Source: an uncultured Limnohabitans sp.
GTDB taxonomy: Bacteria > Pseudomonadota > Gammaproteobacteria > Burkholderiales > Burkholderiaceae_C
Assembly (NCBI RefSeq): GCF_937889215.1
Contig: NZ_CALBEX010000243.1
Span: 1-6,607, forward strand
Length of the DNA: 6,607 nucleotides
Direction of reading: 5' to 3'
This document shows, in pieces, positions 1 to 5,523 of this stretch. Under the pieces are notes generated by a model. The model worked only from the letters and a program-made list of their open reading frames with translations. It was not told the DNA's origin and made no database searches. A program made the position numbers and the translations under genes. Each line of letters begins with the position of its first letter. Position 1 is the stretch's first letter.

Positions 1-1
1 G

Positions 2-619
2 GGCAACCAGGTTGACTTGCCGGCGGGTTCTGCAGGGCAGACCCTCAGTGTGCCAGCGCACATGGCGGTGTCTTTGTTCAATGCGGCGGCGGACCGTTTT
101 ATCAATGTCGAAATCTCTGCGCTGGAGGCCGATGGCCGTGGCAAAGTGGTGTCGCGTCCTCGCGTCGTGACATCGGATCAGACCAAGGCTTTGATTGAAC
201 AGGGCACCGAGTTGCCCTACCAAACTGCCTCGGCCAGTGGGGTCACGTCGATCACTTTTCGCAAAGCCAATCTGAAACTGGAAGTCAGCCCCCAAATCAC
301 TCCTGACGGTTCTGTTGTGTTGGATGTGGATGTCAGCCGAGACAGTGTGGGTCAAATCACCCCCGCTGGGTTTGCCATCAACACCAAACACGTCAAAACC
401 CAGGTGCGCGTGGAGGACGGCGGCACCGTGGTGCTGGGCGGTATCTACGAAGAAACCGACCGCAACAACGAGGCCAAGGTGCCGGGCTTGGGGGATGTGC
501 CGGTGCTGGGCTGGTTGTTTAAAAATCGCGATCAGGCGGGACGCAACAGCGAATTGTTGATTTTCTTGACGCCTCGGGTCATGGCCGACGGTGCGGGGGA
601 GGTGCCGGTGCCGCCCTGA
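2..619 (+). CDS. pilQ: Type IV pilus secretin PilQ, C-terminal part (5' end outside window)
   Basis: The reading frame is open from base 2 to TGA at 617-619, giving the last 205 residues. PilQ is the outer-membrane secretin through which type IV pili are extruded; it forms a large ring with its beta-barrel gate in the membrane. The visible part is the secretin core domain: the segment with GKVVSRPRVVTSD and, about 110 residues later, the signature VPGLGDVPVLGWLFKNR followed by SELLIFLTPRV, which is the usual end of the family. A short tail (MADGAGEVPVPP) follows. GspD and other secretins share these motifs, but the pilQ assignment is favoured because aroK follows directly, the standard pilMNOPQ-aroK order in Beta- and Gammaproteobacteria. 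The N-terminal AMIN and N0/N1 domains lie outside the window, so the true start cannot be given. Confidence 0.93.
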   Translation, partial: GNQVDLPAGSAGQTLSVPAHMAVSLFNAAADRFINVEISALEADGRGKVVSRPRVVTSDQTKALIEQGTELPYQTASASGVTSITFRKANLKLEVSPQITPDGSVVLDVDVSRDSVGQITPAGFAINTKHVKTQVRVEDGGTVVLGGIYEETDRNNEAKVPGLGDVPVLGWLFKNRDQAGRNSELLIFLTPRVMADGAGEVPVPP

Positions 620-640
620 TGGCTGCGGCATGGGTCAGGC

Positions 641-668
641 CACTTGCCCCTTGCGCTGTGGGGCGGTG
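641..668 (+). terminator. Weak hairpin after pilQ, possible terminator or processing site
   Basis: CAC-TT-GCCCC (641-650) can pair with GGGGC-G-GTG (660-668) around a 9-nt loop, with a small internal loop. It lies 22 bp after the pilQ stop. No T-run follows, so it does not fit a classical intrinsic terminator; read-through into aroK is quite possible. Confidence 0.2.
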
Positions 669-708
669 TGAAAAATCGGGTCGAATACACTCAGATGTTC
701 TGAGCGCC

Positions 709-722
709 GGGTCCATGGACCC
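709..722. repeat. 14-bp perfect palindrome upstream of aroK
   Basis: GGGTCCATGGACCC reads the same on both strands and ends 35 bp before the aroK start codon. As RNA it could fold as a 5-bp stem with CAUG in the loop. The ATG at its centre opens an 11-codon frame (715-750, MDPWADVDFSG) that stops 7 nt before the aroK TTG. It could be an operator, a leader peptide start or chance; I do not recognise the site. Confidence 0.45.
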
Positions 723-757
723 TTGGGCCGACGTCGATTTTTCTGGGTGAGACTTCC

Positions 758-1324
758 TTGAGCATCATTTTTGTGGGCCTTCCGGGTTCAGGCAAAACCA
801 CCATTGGCAGACAGCTGGGACGCCGCTTGGGCATGCCCTTTGTCGACTCCGACCATGTCATTGAGCACCGTTTGGGCTGCTCGATCCGGGAGTTTTTTGC
901 GCGTGAAGGCGAGGACAGTTTCCGCGACCTCGAACAGCAGGTGCTCGATGACCTGACCCTGACGCACCACGGGGTCATTGCCACGGGAGGCGGTGCTGTC
1001 TTGCGTGAAGCCAACCGCCGGCATCTGCACGAACGTGGTCAGGTGATTTATTTGAGGTCCACGCCCGAAGACGTGTATCGCAGGGTGCGCCACGACACGG
1101 CGCGTCCTTTGTTGCAGGTGGACGATCCGCTCCAGCGCTTGCGTGCGCTGTTCGAGGCGCGAGACCCTTTGTACCGCGAAGCAGCGCATTTCGTCATCGA
1201 GACGGGCCGCCCTTCGGTGGCCACTTTGGTGAACATGATTGCCATGCAGCTGGAGTTGGCGGGCCATCTGCCTGTCACGGCATCCCCCGTGGTTGCGCCC
1301 AGTTTTTCCAAGCCGCTTGATTGA
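758..1324 (+). CDS. aroK: Shikimate kinase
   Basis: Phosphorylates the 3-hydroxyl of shikimate with ATP, the fifth step of the shikimate pathway to chorismate and aromatic amino acids; cytoplasmic. The 188-residue product has the P-loop GLPGSGKTT (residues 7-15), the shikimate-binding D30-S-D32 and R56, the GGG motif at 77-79, the lid arginine R116 in ARPLL, and R135 in EARDPLYRE, all where shikimate kinases carry them. The start is TTG: no in-frame ATG exists between the upstream stop at 701-703 and this point, and starting here puts the P-loop at the usual distance from the N-terminus. A weak Shine-Dalgarno-like GGTGA lies at 746-750. About 20 residues beyond the kinase fold (from HLPVTASP) look like an unstructured tail. 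It follows pilQ by 138 bp. The usual downstream partner aroB is not here. Confidence 0.93.
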   Translation: MSIIFVGLPGSGKTTIGRQLGRRLGMPFVDSDHVIEHRLGCSIREFFAREGEDSFRDLEQQVLDDLTLTHHGVIATGGGAVLREANRRHLHERGQVIYLRSTPEDVYRRVRHDTARPLLQVDDPLQRLRALFEARDPLYREAAHFVIETGRPSVATLVNMIAMQLELAGHLPVTASPVVAPSFSKPLD

Positions 1325-1325
1325 G

Positions 1326-1347
1326 TTTCGGCGGCAAAGCCGCGAAA
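1326..1347. other. GC-rich hairpin after aroK
   Basis: GCGGC-AAA-GCCGC (1331-1343) is a perfect 5-bp stem with a 3-nt loop, extended by TTTC (1326-1329) and GAAA (1344-1347) with one bulged G at 1330. It begins 2 bp after the aroK stop, where a terminator is expected, but the + strand continues with A residues rather than T. It may stabilise the transcript end or act with Rho rather than terminate intrinsically. Confidence 0.4.
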
Positions 1348-1401
1348 AAAACCCGTTTGTGCGCTGAATCCACCCCGATTTACCCTGATATGGATGCGTT
1401 G

Positions 1402-1432
1402 TTGCACTCAGGTTCATAAATTGGTGCAAAAT
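1402..1432 (+). promoter_or_regulatory. Tentative promoter of the TetR operon
   Basis: TTGCAC at 1402-1407 (4/6 to the -35 consensus) and CAAAAT at 1427-1432 (4/6 to -10) are 19 bp apart, slightly long. The DNA here is AT-rich compared with the flanking genes, as expected for a promoter. The palindrome at 1433-1446 would then cover the transcription start, which suits a repressor. TTGCAC and GTGCAA (1424-1429) are also an inverted repeat, so the match may be partly coincidental. Confidence 0.3.
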
Positions 1433-1451
1433 AGAACGATCGTTCTTTTTT
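1428..1451. promoter_or_regulatory. Probable TetR-family operator
   Basis: AGAACGATCGTTCT (1433-1446) is a perfect 14-bp palindrome. A/T flanks extend the symmetry to 24 bp (1428-1451) with one mismatched pair. It ends 12 bp before the regulator's ATG. Perfect palindromes of this size next to their own gene are the normal operator type of TetR dimers, and the AACG-CGTT core resembles operators I recall for proteobacterial fatty-acid regulators. Inference: the adjacent TetR protein binds here, represses its own operon, and is released by an acyl-CoA or fatty acid. I saw no second copy elsewhere in the window. Confidence 0.75.
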
Positions 1452-1458
1452 AAGCACC

Positions 1459-2211
1459 ATGACCGGCATCAACTTAACCCACAAAACTGACAGCGCACCC
1501 GGCGTTGAAACGGGGCGTCGTGTGTTGATCAAGGGCCAACAAACCAAAGCCGTGATCATCGATGCCGCCTTGGGCCTGGCCTCTCAAATTGGTCTCGAAG
1601 GCCTGTCGATTGGCGCTGTGGCCGAGGTCACGGGCATGAGCAAGTCGGGCGTGTTTGCACATTTTGGCTCGCGTGAAGAGTTGCAAATTTCAGTCATCCG
1701 CCAGTACCACGAACGCTTCGAGGCCGAAGTGTTTTACGCCGCCATGCAGCAACCTCGGGGTGTGCCGCGTCTGCAGGCCATGTTTGACAACTGGATGGTG
1801 CAAACCTCGGCAGAAATCGACTCGGGTTGCATCTACATCAGTGGCGCGGTCGAGTTCGATGACCGCACAGGTCCGGTGCGTGACGCGCTGGCCTCTTCGG
1901 TGTCCACTTGGCAAACCGCTTTGCGCCGTGCGGTGGAGCTGTCCCAGCTTGAAGGCCAGCTCAGCCGCGCCGCTGATGCCCACCAGATTGCTTTTGAAAT
2001 CCATGGCCTGATTTTGGCGCTGCACTACGAAGCCCGTTTTTTGCGCAACCCCAGCGCCGCCGACCGAGCTCGTCAAGGCTTTCAGCACATCTTGGCCCGT
2101 TACGCCAGCACCAATGCGCCCACTTCTGCAGGCGCTGCCGCTGCCGCTGCCGCGAGCACACCCAAGCTGTTGGCTGTGCCCAAAACCCGCCGCAAACCTG
2201 CGGTCGACTGA
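1459..2211 (+). CDS. TetR/AcrR-family transcriptional repressor of an acyl-CoA operon
   Basis: The 250-residue protein has an N-terminal TetR DNA-binding domain: helices from about residue 28, with the helix-turn-helix at about 50-69 (LSIGAVAEVTGMSKSGVFAHF) followed by GSREEL, the family hallmark. Residues about 90-215 form the all-helical ligand-binding and dimer domain, including EIDSGCIYISGAVEFDDR and the C-terminal AFEIHGLILALHYEARFLRN. The tail has a run of seven alanines encoded partly by three GCTGCC units (2134-2151), then a basic end (KTRRKPAVD); it is probably disordered. The ATG is chosen because it follows the operator directly and leaves the usual basic arm; there is no clear Shine-Dalgarno sequence. 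It leads a run with the acyl-CoA dehydrogenase (48-bp gap), so it most likely represses itself and that operon in response to an acyl-CoA. The actual ligand cannot be read from sequence. Confidence 0.9.
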   Translation: MTGINLTHKTDSAPGVETGRRVLIKGQQTKAVIIDAALGLASQIGLEGLSIGAVAEVTGMSKSGVFAHFGSREELQISVIRQYHERFEAEVFYAAMQQPRGVPRLQAMFDNWMVQTSAEIDSGCIYISGAVEFDDRTGPVRDALASSVSTWQTALRRAVELSQLEGQLSRAADAHQIAFEIHGLILALHYEARFLRNPSAADRARQGFQHILARYASTNAPTSAGAAAAAAASTPKLLAVPKTRRKPAVD

Positions 2212-2259
2212 TTTTTTTCGATATCTCCATTCATTGCCCACCGATTCAAGGAGCCTCCC

Positions 2260-4071
2260 ATGCCCGTCTACAACCCCCCTCTTCGCGACATGCAGTTTGT
2301 CTTGCACGAATTGCTCAACGTGAGCGCCGAGCTCAAGGCGCTGCCCAAGCACGCCGACACCGATGCCGACACCATCAACGCGGTGCTGGAAGAAGGTGGC
2401 AAATTTGCCGCCGAGGTGGTGTTCCCCATCAACATCTCGGGGGACACCCAAGGCTGCACGCTCAACCGCGACACGCACGAGGTCAAAGCCCCCGATGGCT
2501 TCAAGGCGGCCTATGAGCAATACGTGGCAGGCGGCTGGCCCTCTCTCAGTTGCGACCCCGCATATGGCGGTCAGGGCCTGCCCTTTGTGGTCAACCAGTG
2601 TTTTTACGAAATGCTCAACTCGTCCAACCAGGCCTGGACCATGTACCCGGGCTTGAGCCACGGTGCCTACGAGTGCTTGCACGCACACGGCACGCCCGAG
2701 CAGAAATCTCTGTACCTGCCCAAGCTGACCAGCGGCGAGTGGACCGGCACCATGTGCCTGACCGAACCGCATTGCGGCACGGATCTCGGCATGCTGCGCA
2801 CCAAGGCCGAGCCACAGGCTGACGGCACCTACAAGTTGAGCGGCCAGAAGATTTTCATCAGCGCAGGCGAACACGACCTGGCCCCCAACATCGTGCACCT
2901 GGTGCTGGCCCGTTTGCCCGACGCGCCTCCCGGCAGCAAAGGCATCAGCTTGTTCATCGTGCCCAAGTTCAACGTGGCGGCCGACGGCAGCATGGGTGAG
3001 CGCAACGGCATTTACTGCGGTGGCCTGGAGCACAAAATGGGCATCCACGGCAACGCCACTTGCCAGATGGTGTTGGACGAAGCCGTGGGCACCCTGGTGG
3101 GCCAACCCAACAAGGGTTTGGCTGCGATGTTCGTGATGATGAACGCAGCCCGTTTGGGTGTGGGCAACCAGTCGCTGGGCCTGACCGAAGTGGCTTACCA
3201 AAACGCACTGGCCTACGCCAAAGACCGCGTGCAAATGCGCTCGCTGACTGGCGTCAAAGCCCCCGGCAAGCCAGCCGACCCGATCATCGTGCACCCCGAT
3301 GTGCGCCGCATGCTCATGACCGCCAAGGCCTACGCCGAGGGCGGCCGCGCGCTGGCTTGTTACTGCGCCTTGTTGCTCGACAAAGAGCTCAACCACCCCG
3401 ACGAGGCCGTGCGTGCCGAGGCCGCCGAAGTCGTGGCCTTGCTCACGCCCATCGTCAAAGCCTTCACCACCGACAACGCCTGGGAAGCCACTTCGGCCTG
3501 TCAGCAAGTCTTTGGCGGCCACGGCTACATCAAGGAGTGGGGCATGGAGCAGTTCGTGCGCGACGCCCGCATCAACATGATTTACGAAGGCACCAACACC
3601 ATCCAGTCGCTCGACTTGCTGGGTCGCAAAGTGCTGGGCAACCAGGGCGCTACGCTCAAGAAATTCGGCAAGTTGGTGGAGCAGTTGGTCAAGGCCGAAA
3701 TGGCCAATGAAGCCATGGGCGAGTTCATCAAGCCGCTGGCCGATCTGGGCCAAAAGCTCACGCAACTCACCGGCGAAGTCGGCATGAAAGCCATGAGCAA
3801 CGCCGACGAAGTAGGCGCTGCCGCGGTGGATTACCTGCGCGTGGTGGGCCACTTGGTGTTGGGCTACTTCTGGGCGCGCTCGGCGCAAATTGCTTTGGCC
3901 AAATTGGCCGAGGCCGAGGAGGAAGCCCAACGGCCCGACCCTTTCTATCAGGCCAAGCTGCAGACCGCGCGTTTTTATTTCACCCGCCTGATGCCCGAAA
4001 CTTCGAGCCTGATGCGCCGCATCCGCGCCGGCAGCGATGTGCTGATGGACACCGACGCGGCGTTGGCCTGA
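2260..4071 (+). CDS. Acyl-CoA dehydrogenase, long (~600-residue) form with extra C-terminal domain
   Basis: FAD-dependent alpha,beta-dehydrogenation of an acyl-CoA to the trans-2-enoyl-CoA, the first step of beta-oxidation, with electrons passed to ETF. The 603-residue protein has, in order, the helical N-terminal domain (about 40-160), the beta middle domain opening with the signature MCLTEPHCGTDLG (E169 to D175), and the C-terminal helical domain with FGGHGY (418-423) and RDARINMIYEGTNTIQ. E443 of YEGTN is the likely catalytic base. From about 465 a further helical domain follows, as in the family that contains 3-methylmercaptopropionyl-CoA dehydrogenase (DmdC) and several long-chain enzymes; ordinary ones are about 380-400 residues. 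A good AAGGAG (2248-2253) lies 6 nt before the ATG. The substrate is unknown: the family covers medium/long-chain, aryl- and sulfur-containing acyl-CoAs, so neither fadE nor dmdC is assigned. Confidence 0.93.
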   Translation: MPVYNPPLRDMQFVLHELLNVSAELKALPKHADTDADTINAVLEEGGKFAAEVVFPINISGDTQGCTLNRDTHEVKAPDGFKAAYEQYVAGGWPSLSCDPAYGGQGLPFVVNQCFYEMLNSSNQAWTMYPGLSHGAYECLHAHGTPEQKSLYLPKLTSGEWTGTMCLTEPHCGTDLGMLRTKAEPQADGTYKLSGQKIFISAGEHDLAPNIVHLVLARLPDAPPGSKGISLFIVPKFNVAADGSMGERNGIYCGGLEHKMGIHGNATCQMVLDEAVGTLVGQPNKGLAAMFVMMNAARLGVGNQSLGLTEVAYQNALAYAKDRVQMRSLTGVKAPGKPADPIIVHPDVRRMLMTAKAYAEGGRALACYCALLLDKELNHPDEAVRAEAAEVVALLTPIVKAFTTDNAWEATSACQQVFGGHGYIKEWGMEQFVRDARINMIYEGTNTIQSLDLLGRKVLGNQGATLKKFGKLVEQLVKAEMANEAMGEFIKPLADLGQKLTQLTGEVGMKAMSNADEVGAAAVDYLRVVGHLVLGYFWARSAQIALAKLAEAEEEAQRPDPFYQAKLQTARFYFTRLMPETSSLMRRIRAGSDVLMDTDAALA

Positions 4072-4099
4072 AACTCACTGCCACCCTAGGAGACACGAC

Positions 4100-4543
4100 A
4101 TGATCAAAACCGCATTGACCCTGAGCATCGGCCTGTTGAGCTTGGCCGCCCACGCCCAAATGAGCCCGGTGGGCCTGTGGCGCAGCATTGACGATGAGAG
4201 CAAACAGCCCAAAGCCGAAATCCGCATCAGCCAGACGGCTGCGGGCGGCCTCTCGGGCGTGGTTGAGCGCTCTTTGCTGACCACCCCCAGCACCGAACCC
4301 AACTGCAACCTGTGCACCGACGACCGCAAAGACAAACCCAAAATCGGCATGGAAATCATCCGGGGCGGTCAACAAAGTGACGGCAAAGCGGTGTGGGAGG
4401 GTGGGAAAATCCTCGATCCCGAGAATGGCAAAAACTACAGCCTGCGCCTGACCCCGATCGACGGCGGCAAAAAGCTGGAAGTGCGGGGCTACATTGGTGC
4501 CCCTATTTTGGGCCGCACGCAAACCTGGATTCGGGTTCAGTAA
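4100..4543 (+). CDS. DUF2147-family exported protein
   Basis: A 147-residue protein with a clear Sec signal peptide: basic start MIK, hydrophobic core to about residue 16, and AHA before a probable cleavage at residue 19/20. No lipobox cysteine is present, so it is probably soluble periplasmic. The mature part matches my memory of DUF2147: GLWRSIDD near the start, a CxxC pair (C69, C72) followed by KDKPKIGMEII, then GKILDPENGKNYSLRL and LEVRGYIGAPILGRTQTWIRV, a small beta-rich fold. Its biochemical function is not known. AGGAGA (4088-4093) lies 6 nt before the ATG. It sits 28 bp after the acyl-CoA dehydrogenase and 21 bp before the crotonase-family gene, so it is presumably co-transcribed with both, which hints at a role in handling fatty acids or lipids at the envelope; this is inference. 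Confidence 0.85.
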   Translation: MIKTALTLSIGLLSLAAHAQMSPVGLWRSIDDESKQPKAEIRISQTAAGGLSGVVERSLLTTPSTEPNCNLCTDDRKDKPKIGMEIIRGGQQSDGKAVWEGGKILDPENGKNYSLRLTPIDGGKKLEVRGYIGAPILGRTQTWIRVQ

Positions 4544-4564
4544 ACCCACACCACAAGGAACACC

Positions 4565-5326
4565 ATGTCTGACATCCTGACCCACATTGACGCGGGGGTG
4601 ATGACCATCACCTTCAACCGCTTGGACAAGAAAAACTCCATCACCTCGACCATGTACGCGGCCATGGCCGATGCGGTGGCGCAGGCCGCTGACGATGCCA
4701 GCGTTCGCGTGGTGCTCTTTCAGGGACACGAAAGCATCTTCAGTGCGGGCAACGACATTGGCGACTTTTTGAACCAGCCGCCGACCACCCAAGAGTCGCC
4801 CGTGTTCCGTTTTTTGCGCGGCATCGCCACTTTCGAAAAGCCTTTGCTCGCCGCCGTGGCCGGGCCTGCGGTGGGCATCGGCACCACCATGCTGTTCCAT
4901 TGCGACCTGGTCTATGCCGGTGACAACGCCGCTTTTTCTATGCCGTTTGTCAATCTGGGTTTGTGTCCGGAGGCGGCGTCCAGCCTGCTGGCCCCGCGCA
5001 TGTTCGGCTACCACCGCGCCGCCGAAGCCCTGCTCATGGGCGAGCCCTTCTTTGCCGAAGCCGCGCAAGAGGTTGGCTTGGTCAACCGCGTGGTGCCGCC
5101 CACCGAAGTCAACGGCTACGCCCAAGCGCAGGCCCGCAAACTGGCCGCCAAACCCTTGAGCTCATTGATCGCCACCAAGCGTTTGATGAAAGGCGACACC
5201 CAAGCCGTGCTGCAAAAAATGGACGAAGAAGGCCAAAGCTTTGGCCGCATGCTGCGCGAGCCTGCTGCCAAAGAAGCCTTTGGGGCCTTCATGGAAAAAC
5301 GCAAGCCGGATTTCTCGAAGTTGTAA
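4565..5326 (+). CDS. Crotonase-fold enoyl-CoA hydratase/isomerase family protein, probably an enoyl-CoA isomerase
   Basis: A 253-residue single-domain crotonase. The oxyanion-hole segments are SAGNDIGDF (S60 to F68) and GPAVGIGTT (100-108). The residue matching the first catalytic glutamate of classical enoyl-CoA hydratase (Glu144 in rat) is T108, and the second (Glu164) is F128 in MPFVNLG, so both hydratase glutamates are missing. Instead E136 in GLCPEAASS sits where delta3,delta2-enoyl-CoA isomerases of the ECI2/Eci1 type carry their single catalytic glutamate. The likely reaction is shifting a 3-double bond to trans-2 so that unsaturated fatty acids can enter beta-oxidation; annotation pipelines would probably call it enoyl-CoA hydratase. 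AAGGAA (4555-4560) precedes the ATG by 4 nt. It ends the operon, 21 bp after the DUF2147 gene, and is followed by hairpin and REP structures. The fold is certain; the exact activity is inferred. Confidence 0.88.
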   Translation: MSDILTHIDAGVMTITFNRLDKKNSITSTMYAAMADAVAQAADDASVRVVLFQGHESIFSAGNDIGDFLNQPPTTQESPVFRFLRGIATFEKPLLAAVAGPAVGIGTTMLFHCDLVYAGDNAAFSMPFVNLGLCPEAASSLLAPRMFGYHRAAEALLMGEPFFAEAAQEVGLVNRVVPPTEVNGYAQAQARKLAAKPLSSLIATKRLMKGDTQAVLQKMDEEGQSFGRMLREPAAKEAFGAFMEKRKPDFSKL

Positions 5327-5346
5327 GCCTTGGGCCTTGGCGGGCA

Positions 5347-5374
5347 TGTGCCGGGGTCTTCGATCCCCGACACA
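5347..5374 (+). terminator. Hairpin after the acyl-CoA operon, possible terminator
   Basis: TGTG-C-CGGGG (5347-5356) pairs with CCCCG-A-CACA (5365-5374), nine base pairs with one mismatch around an 8-nt loop, starting 20 bp after the last operon stop. No T-run follows, so it is a strong structure in the right place rather than a canonical intrinsic terminator. Confidence 0.4.
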
Positions 5375-5377
5375 GCT

Positions 5378-5407
5378 CTCCCCGTCACTCCCTGTCGCTC
5401 CCCGTAG
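5378..5407. repeat. Three tandem copies of a 10-bp unit
   Basis: CTCCCCGTCA (5378-5387), CTCCCTGTCG (5388-5397) and CTCCCCGTAG (5398-5407) follow one another without a gap; consensus CTCCCYGTMR. The last unit overlaps the GTAG start of the first REP-like element. The 10-bp period is about one helical turn. Function is unknown. Confidence 0.6.
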
Positions 5408-5428
5408 GTCGGCACCTTCAGGTCCGAC
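5404..5428 (+). repeat. REP-like element, forward copy
   Basis: GTAG (5404-5407) is followed by an imperfect palindrome: GTCGG-c-ACC, loop TTCA, GGT-CCGAC, eight base pairs with one bulged C. A GTAG tetranucleotide 5' of a bulged palindrome is the known signature of REP sequences handled by REP-associated tyrosine transposases (RAYTs). It pairs with an inverted copy at 5453-5477. Confidence 0.7.
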
Positions 5429-5452
5429 GCTAATGGTTCAGCTTAGGCCCGT

Positions 5453-5477
5453 TTCGGGGCTGAAGCCGCCGACCTGC
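5453..5477 (-). repeat. REP-like element, inverted copy
   Basis: Read on the minus strand this is GCAG, then GTCGG-c-GGC, loop TTCA, GCC-CCGAA. It has the same 25-nt length as the forward copy, the same bulged C and loop, and 19 of 25 identical bases. Four of the six differences are two compensatory pair changes in the stem (A-T to G-C and C-G to G-C). The tetranucleotide is GCAG instead of GTAG and the terminal pair is lost, so this copy is slightly decayed. Confidence 0.65.
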
Positions 5478-5486
5478 AAATACGCC

Positions 5487-5517
5487 TTGTGGGGACTTCT
5501 GCGGTCACCGATAAAAT
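5487..5517 (+). promoter_or_regulatory. Promoter-like element of the PaaI-type thioesterase gene
   Basis: TAAAAT at 5512-5517 matches the -10 consensus at 5 of 6 positions; TTGTGG at 5487-5492 is a poor -35 (3/6) with a 19-bp spacer. The -10 box ends only 6 nt before the ATG, so transcription would begin at or beside the start codon, giving a leaderless message. Confidence 0.4.
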
Positions 5518-5523
5518 CGCCAG

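Noticed and set aside
2134..2151. GCTGCC repeated three times at the end of the TetR gene
   Set aside because: Simple alanine-coding repeat in a disordered tail; in frame and common in GC-rich genomes.
1690..3930. A 746-codon open frame on the minus strand spanning the TetR and acyl-CoA dehydrogenase genes
   Set aside because: It is codon-aligned with both + strand genes and open only because they avoid TTA, CTA and TCA codons; its His/Gly/Val/Gln-rich product has no recognisable domain.
3980..5125. A 381-codon minus-strand frame opposite the DUF2147 and crotonase genes
   Set aside because: Same cause: codon-aligned shadow of GC-rich genes with clear families on the + strand.
5318..5326. 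C-terminal SKL on the crotonase-family protein, identical to a peroxisomal targeting signal
   Set aside because: Bacteria have no peroxisomes; the ending KRKPDFSKL is a common family ending and the match has no targeting meaning here.
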